Below, one piece after another: positions 32,943 to 42,400 of a stretch of DNA of 64,000 bases. A program made the translations under genes and the position numbers. The DNA is from Acidimicrobiales bacterium (GTDB lineage Bacteria; Actinomycetota; Acidimicrobiia; Acidimicrobiales; RAAP-2). The notes below the pieces were generated by a model, which made no database searches, had not been told where the DNA came from, and saw only the letters and a list, made by a program, of their open reading frames with translations. Where the stretch lies: NCBI GenBank assembly GCA_015478655.1, contig JADMIJ010000001.1, positions 62,001 to 126,000 on the forward strand, given 5' to 3'. Position 1 is the first letter of the stretch, and each line of letters starts with the position of its first letter.

Positions 32943-33964
32943 GAGGGAACCGCCCCTGGTGCGCCGCCCAAGGCGTCGACCAACTCGCCCAGGGTGTCGT
33001 CGGCCATCTGGTAGGGGGTGTAGAAGCCGACCCGGTCGACCCGGTCTCCGAAGCGGTCGACGATGTCGGCGGCCACCTCCCGCGGGGTCCCCACCGCGGC
33101 CAGGGCGGCCAGCATGGAGTCATCGATCATCTGTGGCATCTCCTCCCAACGGTCTGTCTTGGAGAGCATATTGAGCTCGGGTTGGAGCTGTTCCCACCCC
33201 TCGACTTCGAGGACGGGGCGGTAGGCCGGCGTCGACGCATAGAAGGCGAGTAGCCAACGGCCGGCGGCACGGGCCGTCTCCATCTCCTCATCGTCCCGTC
33301 CACAGCACACGATGACCTCGCCGGTCACGGTGAGGTCGGAGCGGCGCCTTCCCGCCCGGGCCAACCCCTCGTCGATGGCGGGCAGCGTGCGCTGGCGGAA
33401 GTGCTCGGCGGTGTTGAACGGCATGATCAGCAGGCCGTCGGCCACCTCGGCGGCCAGGCGGATCATCTGAGGCCCGAGGCCGCCGATGGCAATGGGAGGC
33501 ATGCCGAAGGGATGGGGACCGGGGTTGAACATCGGCGGCATCAGGGTGTGCGAGGTGAACTCGCTCGTGAAGTCGAGCGGGGCGCCGATCTCCCAGGTGG
33601 CGAAGATGGCCCGCAGCGCCCCGACCAGTGCCCGCATGCGGGCGATGGGCCGGTCGAAGGAGGCTCCGTAGCGCCTCTCCACCTGGGCCCGGATCTGCGA
33701 GCCCAGTCCCAGGGTGAACCGTCCCCGGGACAGCAGCTGGAGGTCGTAGGCCTGGTGGGCGAGCTGGACGGGATTGCGAGGGAAGGCAATGGCCACATTG
33801 GTGGCCAGCTCCAAGGAGGTGGTCGCAGGTGCAGCCAGGATCAGCGGGGTGAAGACCTCGTGGGGGCCCTCGAAGGTGAAGGCCCCGTCCACTCCCAGTC
33901 CCTCGAGGCGTCGTGCATGGTCGGGTGCGTCCTCCAGCCCCGACAGCGAGGTATCGATCTTCAT
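32939..33964 (-). CDS. LLM-class F420-dependent oxidoreductase
   Basis: A 341-aa TIM-barrel protein of the luciferase-like family. Recognisable parts are the early EGPHEVFTPLILAAPATTSLELATNVAIAFPRNPVQLAHQAYDLQLLS, the cofactor region GRFTLGLGSQIRAQVERRYG and PPIAIGGLGPQMIRLAAEVADGLL. Actinobacterial members with this pattern use reduced F420 to act on lipids, coumarins or nitro compounds. The ATG at 33964 gives a standard N-terminus (MKIDTSLSG). It is co-transcribed with the hydrolase and divergent from the CoA-transferase operon. Confidence 0.83.
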   Translation of the reverse strand: MKIDTSLSGLEDAPDHARRLEGLGVDGAFTFEGPHEVFTPLILAAPATTSLELATNVAIAFPRNPVQLAHQAYDLQLLSRGRFTLGLGSQIRAQVERRYGASFDRPIARMRALVGALRAIFATWEIGAPLDFTSEFTSHTLMPPMFNPGPHPFGMPPIAIGGLGPQMIRLAAEVADGLLIMPFNTAEHFRQRTLPAIDEGLARAGRRRSDLTVTGEVIVCCGRDDEEMETARAAGRWLLAFYASTPAYRPVLEVEGWEQLQPELNMLSKTDRWEEMPQMIDDSMLAALAAVGTPREVAADIVDRFGDRVDRVGFYTPYQMADDTLGELVDALGGAPGAVPS

Positions 33965-34063
33965 GTGTCCATCGTCCCACCGGTGGTGGGCGACCGCTCG
34001 ACCGCCACGGGCGGCACGACGGGTCACCGCGGAAGCGCCCGGCGCGGATGACACACTGGGGCC

Positions 34064-35368
34064 ATGGCACCCACCTTCGCCACCCCGGCCGATGCGGCGG
34101 CGCGGATCCGGACCCGGGACACCATCGGGTTCGGGCTCGGGCCGGCCAACCCCGACGCCTTCTTCACCGCTCTCGGAGCCAGGGACGACTGGGAAGATCT
34201 GACCTTCGGCGGGGCGCTCCTCCTCGGCTACTACACCGTGCTCACCCATCCACGGGTGTCCTACCGGTGTGGCTTCTTCGGGCCTGCCGAGCGCACCATG
34301 CTGGCCCAGGGGGCCAACATCGACCTGGTGCCGGGTGGGTTCCGCCAGTTCGCACCCATCCTCCGTCGGTTTGCCCCGCGTGTGATGACGGCCCAGGCGG
34401 CTCCCCCCGACGCCGATGGGATGGTCAATCTCTCGCTCCACCTGGGTGCCACCTATGACGAGCTGGTGATGGCCGGGACCGATCCCGACCGGCTGTTGGT
34501 CATCGAGGTCAACCCCAACCTGCCCCGGACCTGTTCGTTGCCACCGGAATACTCCAATGCCATACCGCTCGACCTGGCCGACGTGATCGTCGAGAGCGGC
34601 GGTGCGCCCTTCGCCCTGCCCCAGGCGGCGCCGGACGACATCGATCAGGCCATCGCCGAGCGGGCGCGCTCCTTCATCGTCGACGGGGCCACCCTGCAGA
34701 TCGGCATCGGGGCCGTGCCGGACATGGTGGCCTCCCAGCTGGCCTCCGGGGCGGGGGGCTCCTACGGGATCCACACCGAGATGTTCACTGACGGGCTCAT
34801 GCAACTGCATCTGGCGGGCAAAGTGACCAACGACACCAAGAGCGTCTTCAACGGTGTGTCCATCGCCACCTTCGCCCTCGGCTCGACGGACCTCTACCGC
34901 TGGCTGGACGGCAACCGGGATGTCGCCCTCGTGCCCGTGCAGGTGGTCAACGACCCGACGGTCATCGCCCGCAACCACTCGTTCGTCTCCATCAACGGCG
35001 CGCTGAGCGTCGACCTGTACGGCCAGGTGGTGGCCGATCACATCGGCGGCAAGCAGATCTCGGGGGTGGGTGGCCACGAGGACTTCGTGGCCGGCGCCGA
35101 GCTGCGCATCGAGGACCACTCGCTCATCTGCCTGCGCTCGACGGCAGTGACCAACGGCGTGACCCGGTCGCGTATCGTGCCGTTGCTGCCCGAGGGGTCG
35201 GTGGTGTCCACGCCGCGTCATCACACCGGGGTAGTCGTCATCGAGTACGGCGCCGCCGACCTGTCAGGACGCACCGTGCGCGAGCGGGCCGCCGCGCTCG
35301 TGGCCATTGCCCATCCCGACTTCCGGGACGAGCTGGCCGACAGGGCCGCCACCCTCGGTCGACCCTGA
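34064..35368 (+). CDS. acetyl-CoA hydrolase/4-hydroxybutyrate-type CoA-transferase
   Basis: A 434-aa class I-like CoA-transferase. Two Rossmann-like halves are seen: the first with TFGGALLLGYYTVL, and the second with LQIGIGAVPDMVASQL, IHTEMFTDGLMQLHLAGKV and the ISGVGGHEDFVAGAE turn. The Glu in HTEMF is the probable catalytic residue that forms the glutamyl-CoA ester. It exchanges CoA between short acyl groups. It is the first gene of a four-gene run with 4-5 base spacing or overlaps. The upstream region includes a CCCACC-GGT-GGTGGG palindrome at about 33973-33987. Confidence 0.85.
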   Translation: MAPTFATPADAAARIRTRDTIGFGLGPANPDAFFTALGARDDWEDLTFGGALLLGYYTVLTHPRVSYRCGFFGPAERTMLAQGANIDLVPGGFRQFAPILRRFAPRVMTAQAAPPDADGMVNLSLHLGATYDELVMAGTDPDRLLVIEVNPNLPRTCSLPPEYSNAIPLDLADVIVESGGAPFALPQAAPDDIDQAIAERARSFIVDGATLQIGIGAVPDMVASQLASGAGGSYGIHTEMFTDGLMQLHLAGKVTNDTKSVFNGVSIATFALGSTDLYRWLDGNRDVALVPVQVVNDPTVIARNHSFVSINGALSVDLYGQVVADHIGGKQISGVGGHEDFVAGAELRIEDHSLICLRSTAVTNGVTRSRIVPLLPEGSVVSTPRHHTGVVVIEYGAADLSGRTVRERAAALVAIAHPDFRDELADRAATLGRP

Positions 35369-35372
35369 TTAC

Positions 35373-36218
35373 GTGACCGACCAACTCCCCCCGGCGTCGC
35401 TCACTCTCGCCACCTTCAATGTCCACATGGGCGTCGACGGGTGGGGCCGGCCCTTCGACGTCGTCGGCGAGTGCGAGGCCCTCGGTGCCGACATCCTCGT
35501 GATCCAGGAGTCGTGGGAGCCGGACGACGGCAGTGTGAGCACGGCCGGCCTGGTGGCCTCCCGGCTCGGCTACCAGCTGGTGGGGGAGGTTGGACTGGCC
35601 CGGGGCCGGCTCTACTCCCCGATCCCCACCACCACCCGGCGTTGGGGGCCGCTGGCCAGCCAGGTCCGCAAGACGCTGCGGCTCGACCTCGAGCGCTATC
35701 GGGCCGCGGCCGGGCCCTCTGACCGTCCCTTCGCCCGGGGCCACTGGGGCGTGGCCCTGCTGTCGCGACTCCCGGTCCGGGACGTCGAGGTCATCCAGCT
35801 CGGCCGCTTGAAGCGGGACCCGGCCTATCGGGCCGTCATACTCGGCACCGTCCGGCTGCAGGCCGGCGACCTCACGGTGTGCGGAACCCACATGTCGCAC
35901 ATCACGCACGGGTCGCACGCCCAGTACCGGCGGTTGAGCAAACAGCTCCCGCCGGTGGACTCGGCCGCGGTGCTGGCCGGTGACATGAACCTCTGGGGCC
36001 CGCCGACCACCTCCTACTTCCGGGGTTGGCGCCGCGCCGTGCGGGGACGGAGCTGGCCCGCCCACCGACCCCACAGCCAGCTCGACCACGTGCTGGTGAC
36101 CCAGTCGGTGTCGGTGTCGGACGCTCGCATCGGCGGCTTCGCCGGGTCCGACCACCGGCCCGCGGTGGTGACACTGGGCCTGGCTGACCCGGGGCCCGGG
36201 GGTAACGTCAACCCATGA
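35373..36218 (+). CDS. endonuclease/exonuclease/phosphatase-family metal-dependent hydrolase
   Basis: A 281-aa EEP-fold protein beginning at GTG 35373, 4 bases after the CoA-transferase stop. The metal and catalytic residues appear in order: Asn in ATFNVHMG, Glu in VIQESWEP, His in GTHMSHI, Asp-x-Asn in LAGDMNLWG and Asp-His in GSDHRPAV. The family covers DNases, sphingomyelinases and inositol phosphatases, and the substrate cannot be told. No signal peptide is seen. The stop overlaps the next gene by 4 bases. Confidence 0.8.
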   Translation: MTDQLPPASLTLATFNVHMGVDGWGRPFDVVGECEALGADILVIQESWEPDDGSVSTAGLVASRLGYQLVGEVGLARGRLYSPIPTTTRRWGPLASQVRKTLRLDLERYRAAAGPSDRPFARGHWGVALLSRLPVRDVEVIQLGRLKRDPAYRAVILGTVRLQAGDLTVCGTHMSHITHGSHAQYRRLSKQLPPVDSAAVLAGDMNLWGPPTTSYFRGWRRAVRGRSWPAHRPHSQLDHVLVTQSVSVSDARIGGFAGSDHRPAVVTLGLADPGPGGNVNP

Positions 36219-37003
36219 CCGACACCCTGGCGGACTTCGAGTCGTCCACCTTCACCGCCGAGGGCACCACCCGGACCATCTACCGGCTCGGTTCGGGACC
36301 GGCGGTCATCGTGATCAGCGAGTTGCCCGGGATCACCCCCCTCGTAGCCCGATTCGGGCGCACGGTGGCCGGGGCCGGCTTCACCGCCGTGCTCCCGCAC
36401 GTCTTCGGCCACGACGGCCGGAGCCCTTCCAACGGCTACACGCTCGGATCGCTGGCCCGGGTGTGCGTCTCGCGCGAGTTCACGGTGCTGGCCCTCGGCA
36501 GGACGAGCCCGATCATCAACTGGTTGCGGGCTCTGGCCCGGGACGAGCACCGACGGTGCGGCGGGCCAGGGGTGGGTGCGGTCGGCATGTGCTTCACGGG
36601 CGGCTTCGCCCTCGGGATGCTGGTCGACGACGTGGTGGTGGCGCCCGTGCTCAGCCAGCCCTCCCTGCCGTTCCCCGTGAGCCGGTCACGCCGCCGGGCG
36701 GTCGGGCTCTCCGAATCGGACACCCGACGGGTGCAGCAACGCGCCTTGGCCGGGACCTGTGTCCTCGGCCTCCGCTTCAGTGGCGATACCTGGAGCCCGC
36801 CGGAACGGTTCGAGCACCTTCGCGAGCTGCTCGGCGACGCCTTCGTGGCCGTCGAGCTGGACTCGACCCCCGGGAATCCGCACGGACACAAGAAGATGGC
36901 CCATTCGGTGCTCACCGAAGACCTCGACGACCGACCGGGGTCGCCGACCCGGGACGCCCTGGACCAGGTGCTGTCCTTCTTCCGGGAGCGCCTGGCCCCG
37001 TGA
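36215..37003 (+). CDS. dienelactone hydrolase-family protein
   Basis: A 262-aa alpha/beta hydrolase with a cysteine nucleophile in VGMCFTGGFALGM, typical of dienelactone hydrolases, and a His in GNPHGHKKM. These enzymes open lactone rings in chloroaromatic degradation, but many relatives have other roles. TAACGT lies 6 bases before the ATG, so an internal leaderless transcript is possible besides read-through from the operon. It overlaps both neighbours by 4 bases. Confidence 0.78.
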   Translation: MTDTLADFESSTFTAEGTTRTIYRLGSGPAVIVISELPGITPLVARFGRTVAGAGFTAVLPHVFGHDGRSPSNGYTLGSLARVCVSREFTVLALGRTSPIINWLRALARDEHRRCGGPGVGAVGMCFTGGFALGMLVDDVVVAPVLSQPSLPFPVSRSRRRAVGLSESDTRRVQQRALAGTCVLGLRFSGDTWSPPERFEHLRELLGDAFVAVELDSTPGNPHGHKKMAHSVLTEDLDDRPGSPTRDALDQVLSFFRERLAP

Positions 37004-37866
37004 ATGCCCTTGCTGAAGCCTGGAGGGGCCGCGGCCATATGGTCCGCCTCTGCGGCCACAGCATCTTCACGGTGGACATCCCGGCCACCGGGGCCGAGCG
37101 GCACCCGCCCCTGCTCGTCCTGCACGGGTTCCCGTCCTGCTCGTTCGACTTCCACCGCGTGGTCGACCGCCTGGCCGCGGAGCGCAGGGTACTGCTGTTC
37201 GACATGCTCGGCTACGGCCTGTCCGACAAGCCGGACATCGCCTACACCCTCGCCGGCCAGGCGGACATCGCCGCCGCCTGGGTGGGCCAGCTCGGGGTGG
37301 ACCGAGTCGGTCTGCTGACCCATGACATGGGTGACACCGTGGGCGGTGAGCTGCTGGCCCGCACCCTCGAGGGCGGATGGGAGGTCGAGATCGCCGACCG
37401 GACCCTGACCAACGGCAGTATCTATCTGGAGTTGGCCCACCTAAGCGCCGGGCAGCACTTCCTCCTCGGGCTGCCCGACGAGCGGTTGGCGCCGCACGGA
37501 CTGGAGGCGGCGGCGGTGACGGCCGGGGTGGTCGCCACCTACTCGGCCGACACCGTGGTCAGCATTTCGGAGACCGAGGCGCTGGGTGAGATGATCGCCC
37601 ACCTCGACGGTCCCCTCCTGCTCCCCCGGCTCATCCGCTACATCGAGGAGCGCAGGCGCAACGAACGGCGCTTCACCGGAGCCATCGAGCGCCATCCGTC
37701 GCCCCTCTCGGTGGTGTGGGGGCGGGATGACCCCATCGCCGTACCGGCCATGACCGATGCCCTCGGCCGCGCCCGGCCCGACATCAGGCTCGAGGTCCTC
37801 GACGGTGTCGGCCACTACCCGATGGTCGAGGCGCCGGAACGGTTTCTGGCCGCCGTGCTGAGGTGA
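37000..37866 (+). CDS. alpha/beta hydrolase with aspartate nucleophile (MEST/dehalogenase-like)
   Basis: A 288-aa protein starting at GTG 37000, which overlaps the previous stop (GTGA). It has LLVLHGFPSCSFDFH, FDMLGYGLSDKP and an elbow reading LLTHDMGDTVGGEL, where Asp replaces Ser, as in haloalkane dehalogenases and epoxide hydrolases. The catalytic His is in GVGHYPMVEAPERF, and the acid lies near VVWGRDDPIAVP. The HDMGD form is close to mammalian MEST-like proteins. It closes the CoA-transferase operon, which then looks like a small xenobiotic or lipid catabolic unit. Confidence 0.78.
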   Translation: MNALAEAWRGRGHMVRLCGHSIFTVDIPATGAERHPPLLVLHGFPSCSFDFHRVVDRLAAERRVLLFDMLGYGLSDKPDIAYTLAGQADIAAAWVGQLGVDRVGLLTHDMGDTVGGELLARTLEGGWEVEIADRTLTNGSIYLELAHLSAGQHFLLGLPDERLAPHGLEAAAVTAGVVATYSADTVVSISETEALGEMIAHLDGPLLLPRLIRYIEERRRNERRFTGAIERHPSPLSVVWGRDDPIAVPAMTDALGRARPDIRLEVLDGVGHYPMVEAPERFLAAVLR

Positions 37867-37915
37867 ACCTCCGCGTCATCCGCTCTGCGACGAGCAGGGC
37901 GGCCGACCACCGCCA

Positions 37916-38719
37916 TCAGACGGTGCAGAGCACCTCGCCGTGGAGCACGGCGAACCATCCGTCCGGCGATGCCGCCCATCGCCGCCAGGCGGCGGCGAAC
38001 GAGCCCAGGTCCGCTCGGTCGGCGATCCCGCTCCCGAGGAGTTGGTCGGCCAGCGACGACTGGGTGAACCGGTCGGCCCACAGGCCACCCCACCACGCCC
38101 GCTCCTCCGGGGTGGCGAAGCACCAGGTGGACGCCGAGGCCACCACCGACGTGAACCCCACCCGCTGGGCCCAGTGCAACAGCCGGCGCCCCGCATCCCA
38201 GTTGGCCCCGTTGACCCGGGTCAGCGCCCCGTAGGCGTCAAGGGCGCGGTCGAGCTCCGCATCGGTGGGAAAGAAGCTCATGGCCGGGTAGTCACCGTCC
38301 CGGGCGGCGACGATCCCTCCCGGCCGGCACACCCTGGCCATCTCGACCAGGGCGGCCACCGGCTCTCCGACGTGCTGGAGGACCTGATGGGCATGGACGA
38401 CATCCATGCTCGCGTCCTCGAACGGCAGGTCGAACAGGTTGCCCACTTCGAACGAGACCCCCGACCGGCCGGATGTCACAGCCAGGGCCCGCGCCTCGGC
38501 GATCACCGGTTCCGAGGCATCGATGCCCACCACCGCACCGGGGGCCAGCCGGTCGGCGAGGTCGCAGGTGATGGTGCCCGGGCCGCATCCCACGTCGAGC
38601 AGGGACATCCTGGGCCGGAGGTGGTCCAACAGGTATCCGGCGGAGTTCTCGGCCGTGCGCCACCGGTGGGACCGCAGCACGCTCTCGTGGTGGCCATGGG
38701 TGTAGGTGACATCGGGCAT
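37916..38719 (-). CDS. class I SAM-dependent methyltransferase
   Basis: A 267-aa methyltransferase. Motif I is LLDVGCGPGTITCDLA, the acidic end of strand 2 is VVGIDAS, motif II is DVVHAHQVLQHV and motif III is RVCRPGGIVAARDGDYP. The UbiE/Coq5-like look suggests a small-molecule substrate. It is divergent from a LysR regulator across a 71-base AT-rich gap with an inverted repeat, so LysR control is likely. Confidence 0.85.
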   Translation of the reverse strand: MPDVTYTHGHHESVLRSHRWRTAENSAGYLLDHLRPRMSLLDVGCGPGTITCDLADRLAPGAVVGIDASEPVIAEARALAVTSGRSGVSFEVGNLFDLPFEDASMDVVHAHQVLQHVGEPVAALVEMARVCRPGGIVAARDGDYPAMSFFPTDAELDRALDAYGALTRVNGANWDAGRRLLHWAQRVGFTSVVASASTWCFATPEERAWWGGLWADRFTQSSLADQLLGSGIADRADLGSFAAAWRRWAASPDGWFAVLHGEVLCTV

Positions 38720-38747
38720 CGATCCAGCATGCGCCCCAGTTGGACCT

Positions 38748-38782
38748 ATTGGAAAACAAGAATCCCCAATCGTGAATATAAG
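38748..38782 (+). promoter_or_regulatory. LysR-type operator and promoter
   Basis: ATTGG (38748-38752) and CCAAT (38766-38770) form an inverted repeat with 13 bases between, the spacing style of LysR targets. TATAAG (38777-38782) ends 8 bases before the LysR ATG, which suggests a leaderless transcript. Confidence 0.4.
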
Positions 38783-38790
38783 ATGGACTT

Positions 38791-39705
38791 ATGGCAGCTT
38801 CAGAGTGGCTGCGGACCTTCGTGGCCGTCTACCGGTCCGGGTCGGTCAGCGGGGGCGCGAGCCAACGCGGTCTGTCCCAACCGGCAGCCAGCCAGCAGAT
38901 CGCATCGCTCGAGCGACGCCTCGGGTTCCCCGTGTTCAACCGGACACCGCACGGGGTCGAGCCGACCCGCCGCGGCCGGGAGCTGCTGGCCCGGGTGGCA
39001 GATTCTCTGGACCGTCTGGAGCAGGTGCTGGTCGGCCTGGAGACCGGGACGGAAGCTATTCCGACCCCGACCATCCGGGTCGGTTCGTCGGCGGAGTTCT
39101 TCTCCCACGCCGTGCTGCCCAGGGTCGGCCCGGGCACGCCCCTGGTGGCCCGGTTCGGCCCCGACGCCGAGATCGTCGACCTCCTGAGCCAGGGTGAGCT
39201 CGATGTGGCGGTGACCAGCACCACCCCGGGCCGACGGTCCCTGACCACAACGCCGATCGGCATGAATCGCTTCACCCTGGTCGGAGCGCCGGTGCTGGCA
39301 CCGACCGCGCCCATTGCGTCCCTGTCGGAGCTCGGATCCTGGTTGGTGGGTAAACCCTGGGTGGCCTACAGCGCCGAGCTGCCCATGACGCGGCGATTCT
39401 GGCAGTCGGCGCTGGACCGGCCGTTCGGCGGGGACCTCTGTCTGGTCGCCCCCGACCTCCGCGCCGTGGCGTCGGCCGTGGAGCACGGGCTGGGGTTCAG
39501 CCTGCTCCCGGATTTCGTGTGCGCCGACGCCCTCGATCGCGGTGCCATTGTCGAGCTGCATCCGGTGGCCGAGGTGGTCCCCGGTGAGCCGTGGTTCGCC
39601 TGCACCCGCATCGCCGACCTCGATCGGGTGGCGCTCACCCGGTTCGTGGCCGACCTCGCCCACCCGGCCACCTTGCGGCCGGGTGCCTCCGACGTCAGCC
39701 GCTGA
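38791..39705 (+). CDS. LysR-family transcriptional regulator
   Basis: A 304-aa regulator. The N-terminal winged helix reads WLRTFVAVYRSGSVSGGA, LSQPAASQQIASLERRLGFPVFNR and PTRRGRELL; the rest is the periplasmic-binding-protein-like effector domain. It probably controls the divergent methyltransferase gene and itself. The effector is unknown. Its end overlaps the convergent Nudix gene by 11 bases. Confidence 0.88.
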   Translation: MAASEWLRTFVAVYRSGSVSGGASQRGLSQPAASQQIASLERRLGFPVFNRTPHGVEPTRRGRELLARVADSLDRLEQVLVGLETGTEAIPTPTIRVGSSAEFFSHAVLPRVGPGTPLVARFGPDAEIVDLLSQGELDVAVTSTTPGRRSLTTTPIGMNRFTLVGAPVLAPTAPIASLSELGSWLVGKPWVAYSAELPMTRRFWQSALDRPFGGDLCLVAPDLRAVASAVEHGLGFSLLPDFVCADALDRGAIVELHPVAEVVPGEPWFACTRIADLDRVALTRFVADLAHPATLRPGASDVSR

Positions 39706-40204
39706 CCCCCGGCACCGGGCGCCCGTCCTCGAGGTAGACGGTGGTGGTGGCACGCAGCGCCTGGCCGACGCGGCGCCCCACCGGACCGCTCAACCAGTCG
39801 GCGGCCTCGGCCGATGCGACCCACCGCAGCGCACCGATCTCGTCGTCCTGGAGCACGATTCCCTCCTCTGCGGTGACGTCGATCGAGCCGCAGTCGAACA
39901 AGAAGCGCAGGCCCCCGGGCCGTCGCGGTCGGGGCCGGAGGAAGTCCACGCAGGCCAGGCGGCCCGCGGTCACGGTGAGACCCGTCTCTTCGAGGACCTC
40001 GCGTCGGCACCCCTCCCAGGGGGACTCGCCGTCGGACTCGATCTGGCCCCCGGGGATGGTCCACCCGGATTTGTAGGTCGGCTGGAGGATCAACAGCAGC
40101 CCGGCACCGTTTCGGATGAGGGCGCCCGCCGAGGCAGGGACCCGGGGGAGCTCGAACGGGGCCACCGCGCCATCATCACCGAATTCGGGCCTCCGTGGTG
40201 CCAC
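39695..40204 (-). CDS. Nudix hydrolase
   Basis: A 169-aa protein with a complete Nudix box (GGQIESDGESPWEGCRREVLEETGL, with the invariant REVLEETG core) that binds magnesium for nucleoside-diphosphate-x cleavage. Substrates may be oxidised nucleotides, NADH or sugar nucleotides. The N-terminal FELPRVPASAGALIRNGAGLLLIL is typical. It converges on the LysR gene and is divergent from the small membrane gene at 40214. Confidence 0.85.
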   Translation of the reverse strand: MAPRRPEFGDDGAVAPFELPRVPASAGALIRNGAGLLLILQPTYKSGWTIPGGQIESDGESPWEGCRREVLEETGLTVTAGRLACVDFLRPRPRRPGGLRFLFDCGSIDVTAEEGIVLQDDEIGALRWVASAEAADWLSGPVGRRVGQALRATTTVYLEDGRPVPGVSG

Positions 40205-40213
40205 GATCGCATC

Positions 40214-40711
40214 ATGTCCTCTCTATTCACGCATCTGCCGCACCCCTACATCGAGGAGCGCAGGGCCCGCGCCCCCGTCAAGGTGGCGGACCAGCTGGCC
40301 CACGACAACCGGGCCCGGCGCGTCAACTCGTGGTTGGCCCTCAAGATCACTGGAGCGGTCGGGACCATGTGGTGCGCCTATGCCTTCGCGGTATTGGCCC
40401 TGATCAGCCTGCCCGACGCCATCAAGGCCGGGCGGCCCGCGGTGATCTCGTGGATCGCCCAGACATTCCTGCAGTTGGTCCTGTTGTCGATCATCATCGT
40501 GGGCCAGAACATCCTGAGCGCCGCCTCGGACAAGCGCTCCGAGGCCACCTACAAGGACGCCGACGCCGTGCTCCACGAGGCGCTTCAGATCGAGAAGCAC
40601 CTCGAGGCCCAGGACCAGGCCATCGAGAGGATCCTGGCCGCCGTGGCCGCCTCGAACCCGTCGGGCCCCACGAACCGCCCCGCCCCGCCCGGTCCGCCCG
40701 CCCCCAGCTGA
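40214..40711 (+). CDS. two-helix membrane protein, DUF1003-like
   Basis: A 165-aa product. Two membrane segments (about 49-69, GAVGTMWCAYAFAVLALI, and 85-105, FLQLVLLSIIIVGQNIL) are followed by a charged coiled coil (DKRSEATYKDADAVLHEALQIEKHLEAQDQAIERIL) and a Pro-rich tail. This helix pair ending in GQN, then a coiled coil, resembles DUF1003 proteins, whose role is unknown. It converges on dnaB. Confidence 0.6.
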   Translation: MSSLFTHLPHPYIEERRARAPVKVADQLAHDNRARRVNSWLALKITGAVGTMWCAYAFAVLALISLPDAIKAGRPAVISWIAQTFLQLVLLSIIIVGQNILSAASDKRSEATYKDADAVLHEALQIEKHLEAQDQAIERILAAVAASNPSGPTNRPAPPGPPAPS

Positions 40712-40787
40712 TCGCCCACCTCTGGAAGGGAGCGCCCATGGCCGCCGGAGGCGGAGCCTTCGGGTTGTCGCGCCTCTCGGCGATGCC

Positions 40788-42170
40788 CTAGACCCGGGCC
40801 ATGTTGTCGAATCGGGTGTGATGCCCGATGAAGGCCAGGCGCTGCACGCCGGTGGGCCCGTTGCGATGCTTGGCCACGATGATCTCCGCCGTGCCCTGGC
40901 TATCCGTCGACTCGGGGTTGTAGATCTCGTCCCGATAGATGAACATGACCACGTCGGAGTCCTGTTCGATGGAGCCGGACTCCCGCAAGTCCGACAGCAT
41001 GGGGCGTTTGTCCTGGCGCATCTCGAGCCCGCGCGAGAGCTGCGACAGGGCCACGACCGGCACCTCGAGCTCGCGGGCCAGGATCTTGAGGCCACGGCTG
41101 ATCTCCGACACTTCGACCTGCCGGTTCTCTGCGCCATGGCGACCGGTCATCAGCTGGAGGTAGTCCACCACCACCAGACCCAGTCCCTCACGGCTCTTGA
41201 GCCGACGGGCCCGGGCCCGGATGTCCATCACCGTCAGGTTGGGATTGTCGTCGATGAAGATCGGCGCCTCGCTCATCCGGCTGATGGCGTTGCCCACCTT
41301 GGCCCAGTCGCCCTCGCGAAGATTGCCGGTGCGCATGCGGCTGGCGTCGACCCGCGACTCGGACCCGAGGAGGCGCTGCGTGAGCTCCATATGGCTCATC
41401 TCCAGCGAGAACAGCAGAGTGGGCACGTGCAGCTTGATGCCGGCATGGGCCACCATGCCGAGGGCGAAGGCGGTCTTTCCCATGGCCGGTCGCGCCCCGA
41501 CCACGATGAGGTTGGACGGTTGCAGCCCGGAGAGCAACTCGTCGAGGTCGGTGTACCCGGTGGCCAACCCCGTGATCGAGTCGCCCTGCGCATAGAGCCG
41601 CTCGAGGTGGTCGAGGCCCTGGCCGAGCAGGTCCCGGAGCGAGGTCATCGAATCGACCACCCGGCGTTGGGCGACGTTGAACACCAGGCTCTCGGCCTTG
41701 TCGAGGACGTGGGAGACGTCGTCGGGAAGGCTGTAGCCGAGTTCGGTGATCTCGCCGGCTACCGAGACCAGCCCGCGCAGCAGGGCATGCTCCTCGATGA
41801 TCCTGGCGTAGTAGTCGGCATTGCCGATCGACGGCGTGTTGGCCTGAAGGGAGACGAACACCGAGGGGTCGCCGATGGTCTCGAGCAGTCCACGGCGCCG
41901 GAGCTCCTCGGTCACCGTCACCCAGTCGGCCGGCTCCCCCTGGCTGAACAACGACGTGATGGCCTGGAAGATGTGGCCGTGTGACGACTTGTAGAAGTCC
42001 TCGGGCTTGCAGATCTCCATGGCCGAGGCGATGGCGTCCCGGGACAGGAGCATCGCCCCCAGGAGGGACTCCTCCGCCTCGAGGTTGTGGGGCGGGACCC
42101 GACCCGCAGGCATCCCGCCGCCCCCGTTGGGCAGGCGGCGGTGTCGCGTGTCGTCGAGAGCTTGCACCAT
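40788..42170 (-). CDS. dnaB: replicative DNA helicase
   Basis: A 460-aa hexameric helicase. The N-terminal DnaG-binding domain has PHNLEAEESLLGAMLL. Walker A is GARPAMGKT (about 215-223), followed by LLFSLEMS, Walker B VVVDYLQLM and the RecA-fold tail IVAKHRNGPTG. It has no intein, unlike mycobacterial DnaB. It lies 230 bases downstream of the rpsF-ssb-rpsR-rplI operon in the same direction, the usual actinobacterial arrangement. Confidence 0.97.
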   Translation of the reverse strand: MVQALDDTRHRRLPNGGGGMPAGRVPPHNLEAEESLLGAMLLSRDAIASAMEICKPEDFYKSSHGHIFQAITSLFSQGEPADWVTVTEELRRRGLLETIGDPSVFVSLQANTPSIGNADYYARIIEEHALLRGLVSVAGEITELGYSLPDDVSHVLDKAESLVFNVAQRRVVDSMTSLRDLLGQGLDHLERLYAQGDSITGLATGYTDLDELLSGLQPSNLIVVGARPAMGKTAFALGMVAHAGIKLHVPTLLFSLEMSHMELTQRLLGSESRVDASRMRTGNLREGDWAKVGNAISRMSEAPIFIDDNPNLTVMDIRARARRLKSREGLGLVVVDYLQLMTGRHGAENRQVEVSEISRGLKILARELEVPVVALSQLSRGLEMRQDKRPMLSDLRESGSIEQDSDVVMFIYRDEIYNPESTDSQGTAEIIVAKHRNGPTGVQRLAFIGHHTRFDNMARV

Positions 42171-42400
42171 GGTCCTTCAACCCTCGCCGAGTTGCCCTGT
42201 GGAGCGTAAGGGCCTCTTCTTGGGGATAGAGCCGTCCGAGGGTGTGGACGAGGCGTGGACAAGCGGGCATCGACTGCGGACAGGTCCGGACACGTCGTCA
42301 TCATCCCTGCCGGTTGTGACGGTCAGGTGGATGCCGCCGGGCCGAGTTGCCTTCACGGCACCTCGAGACCCGGGCCCGACGATGCGCAGTGCGCTCCTGG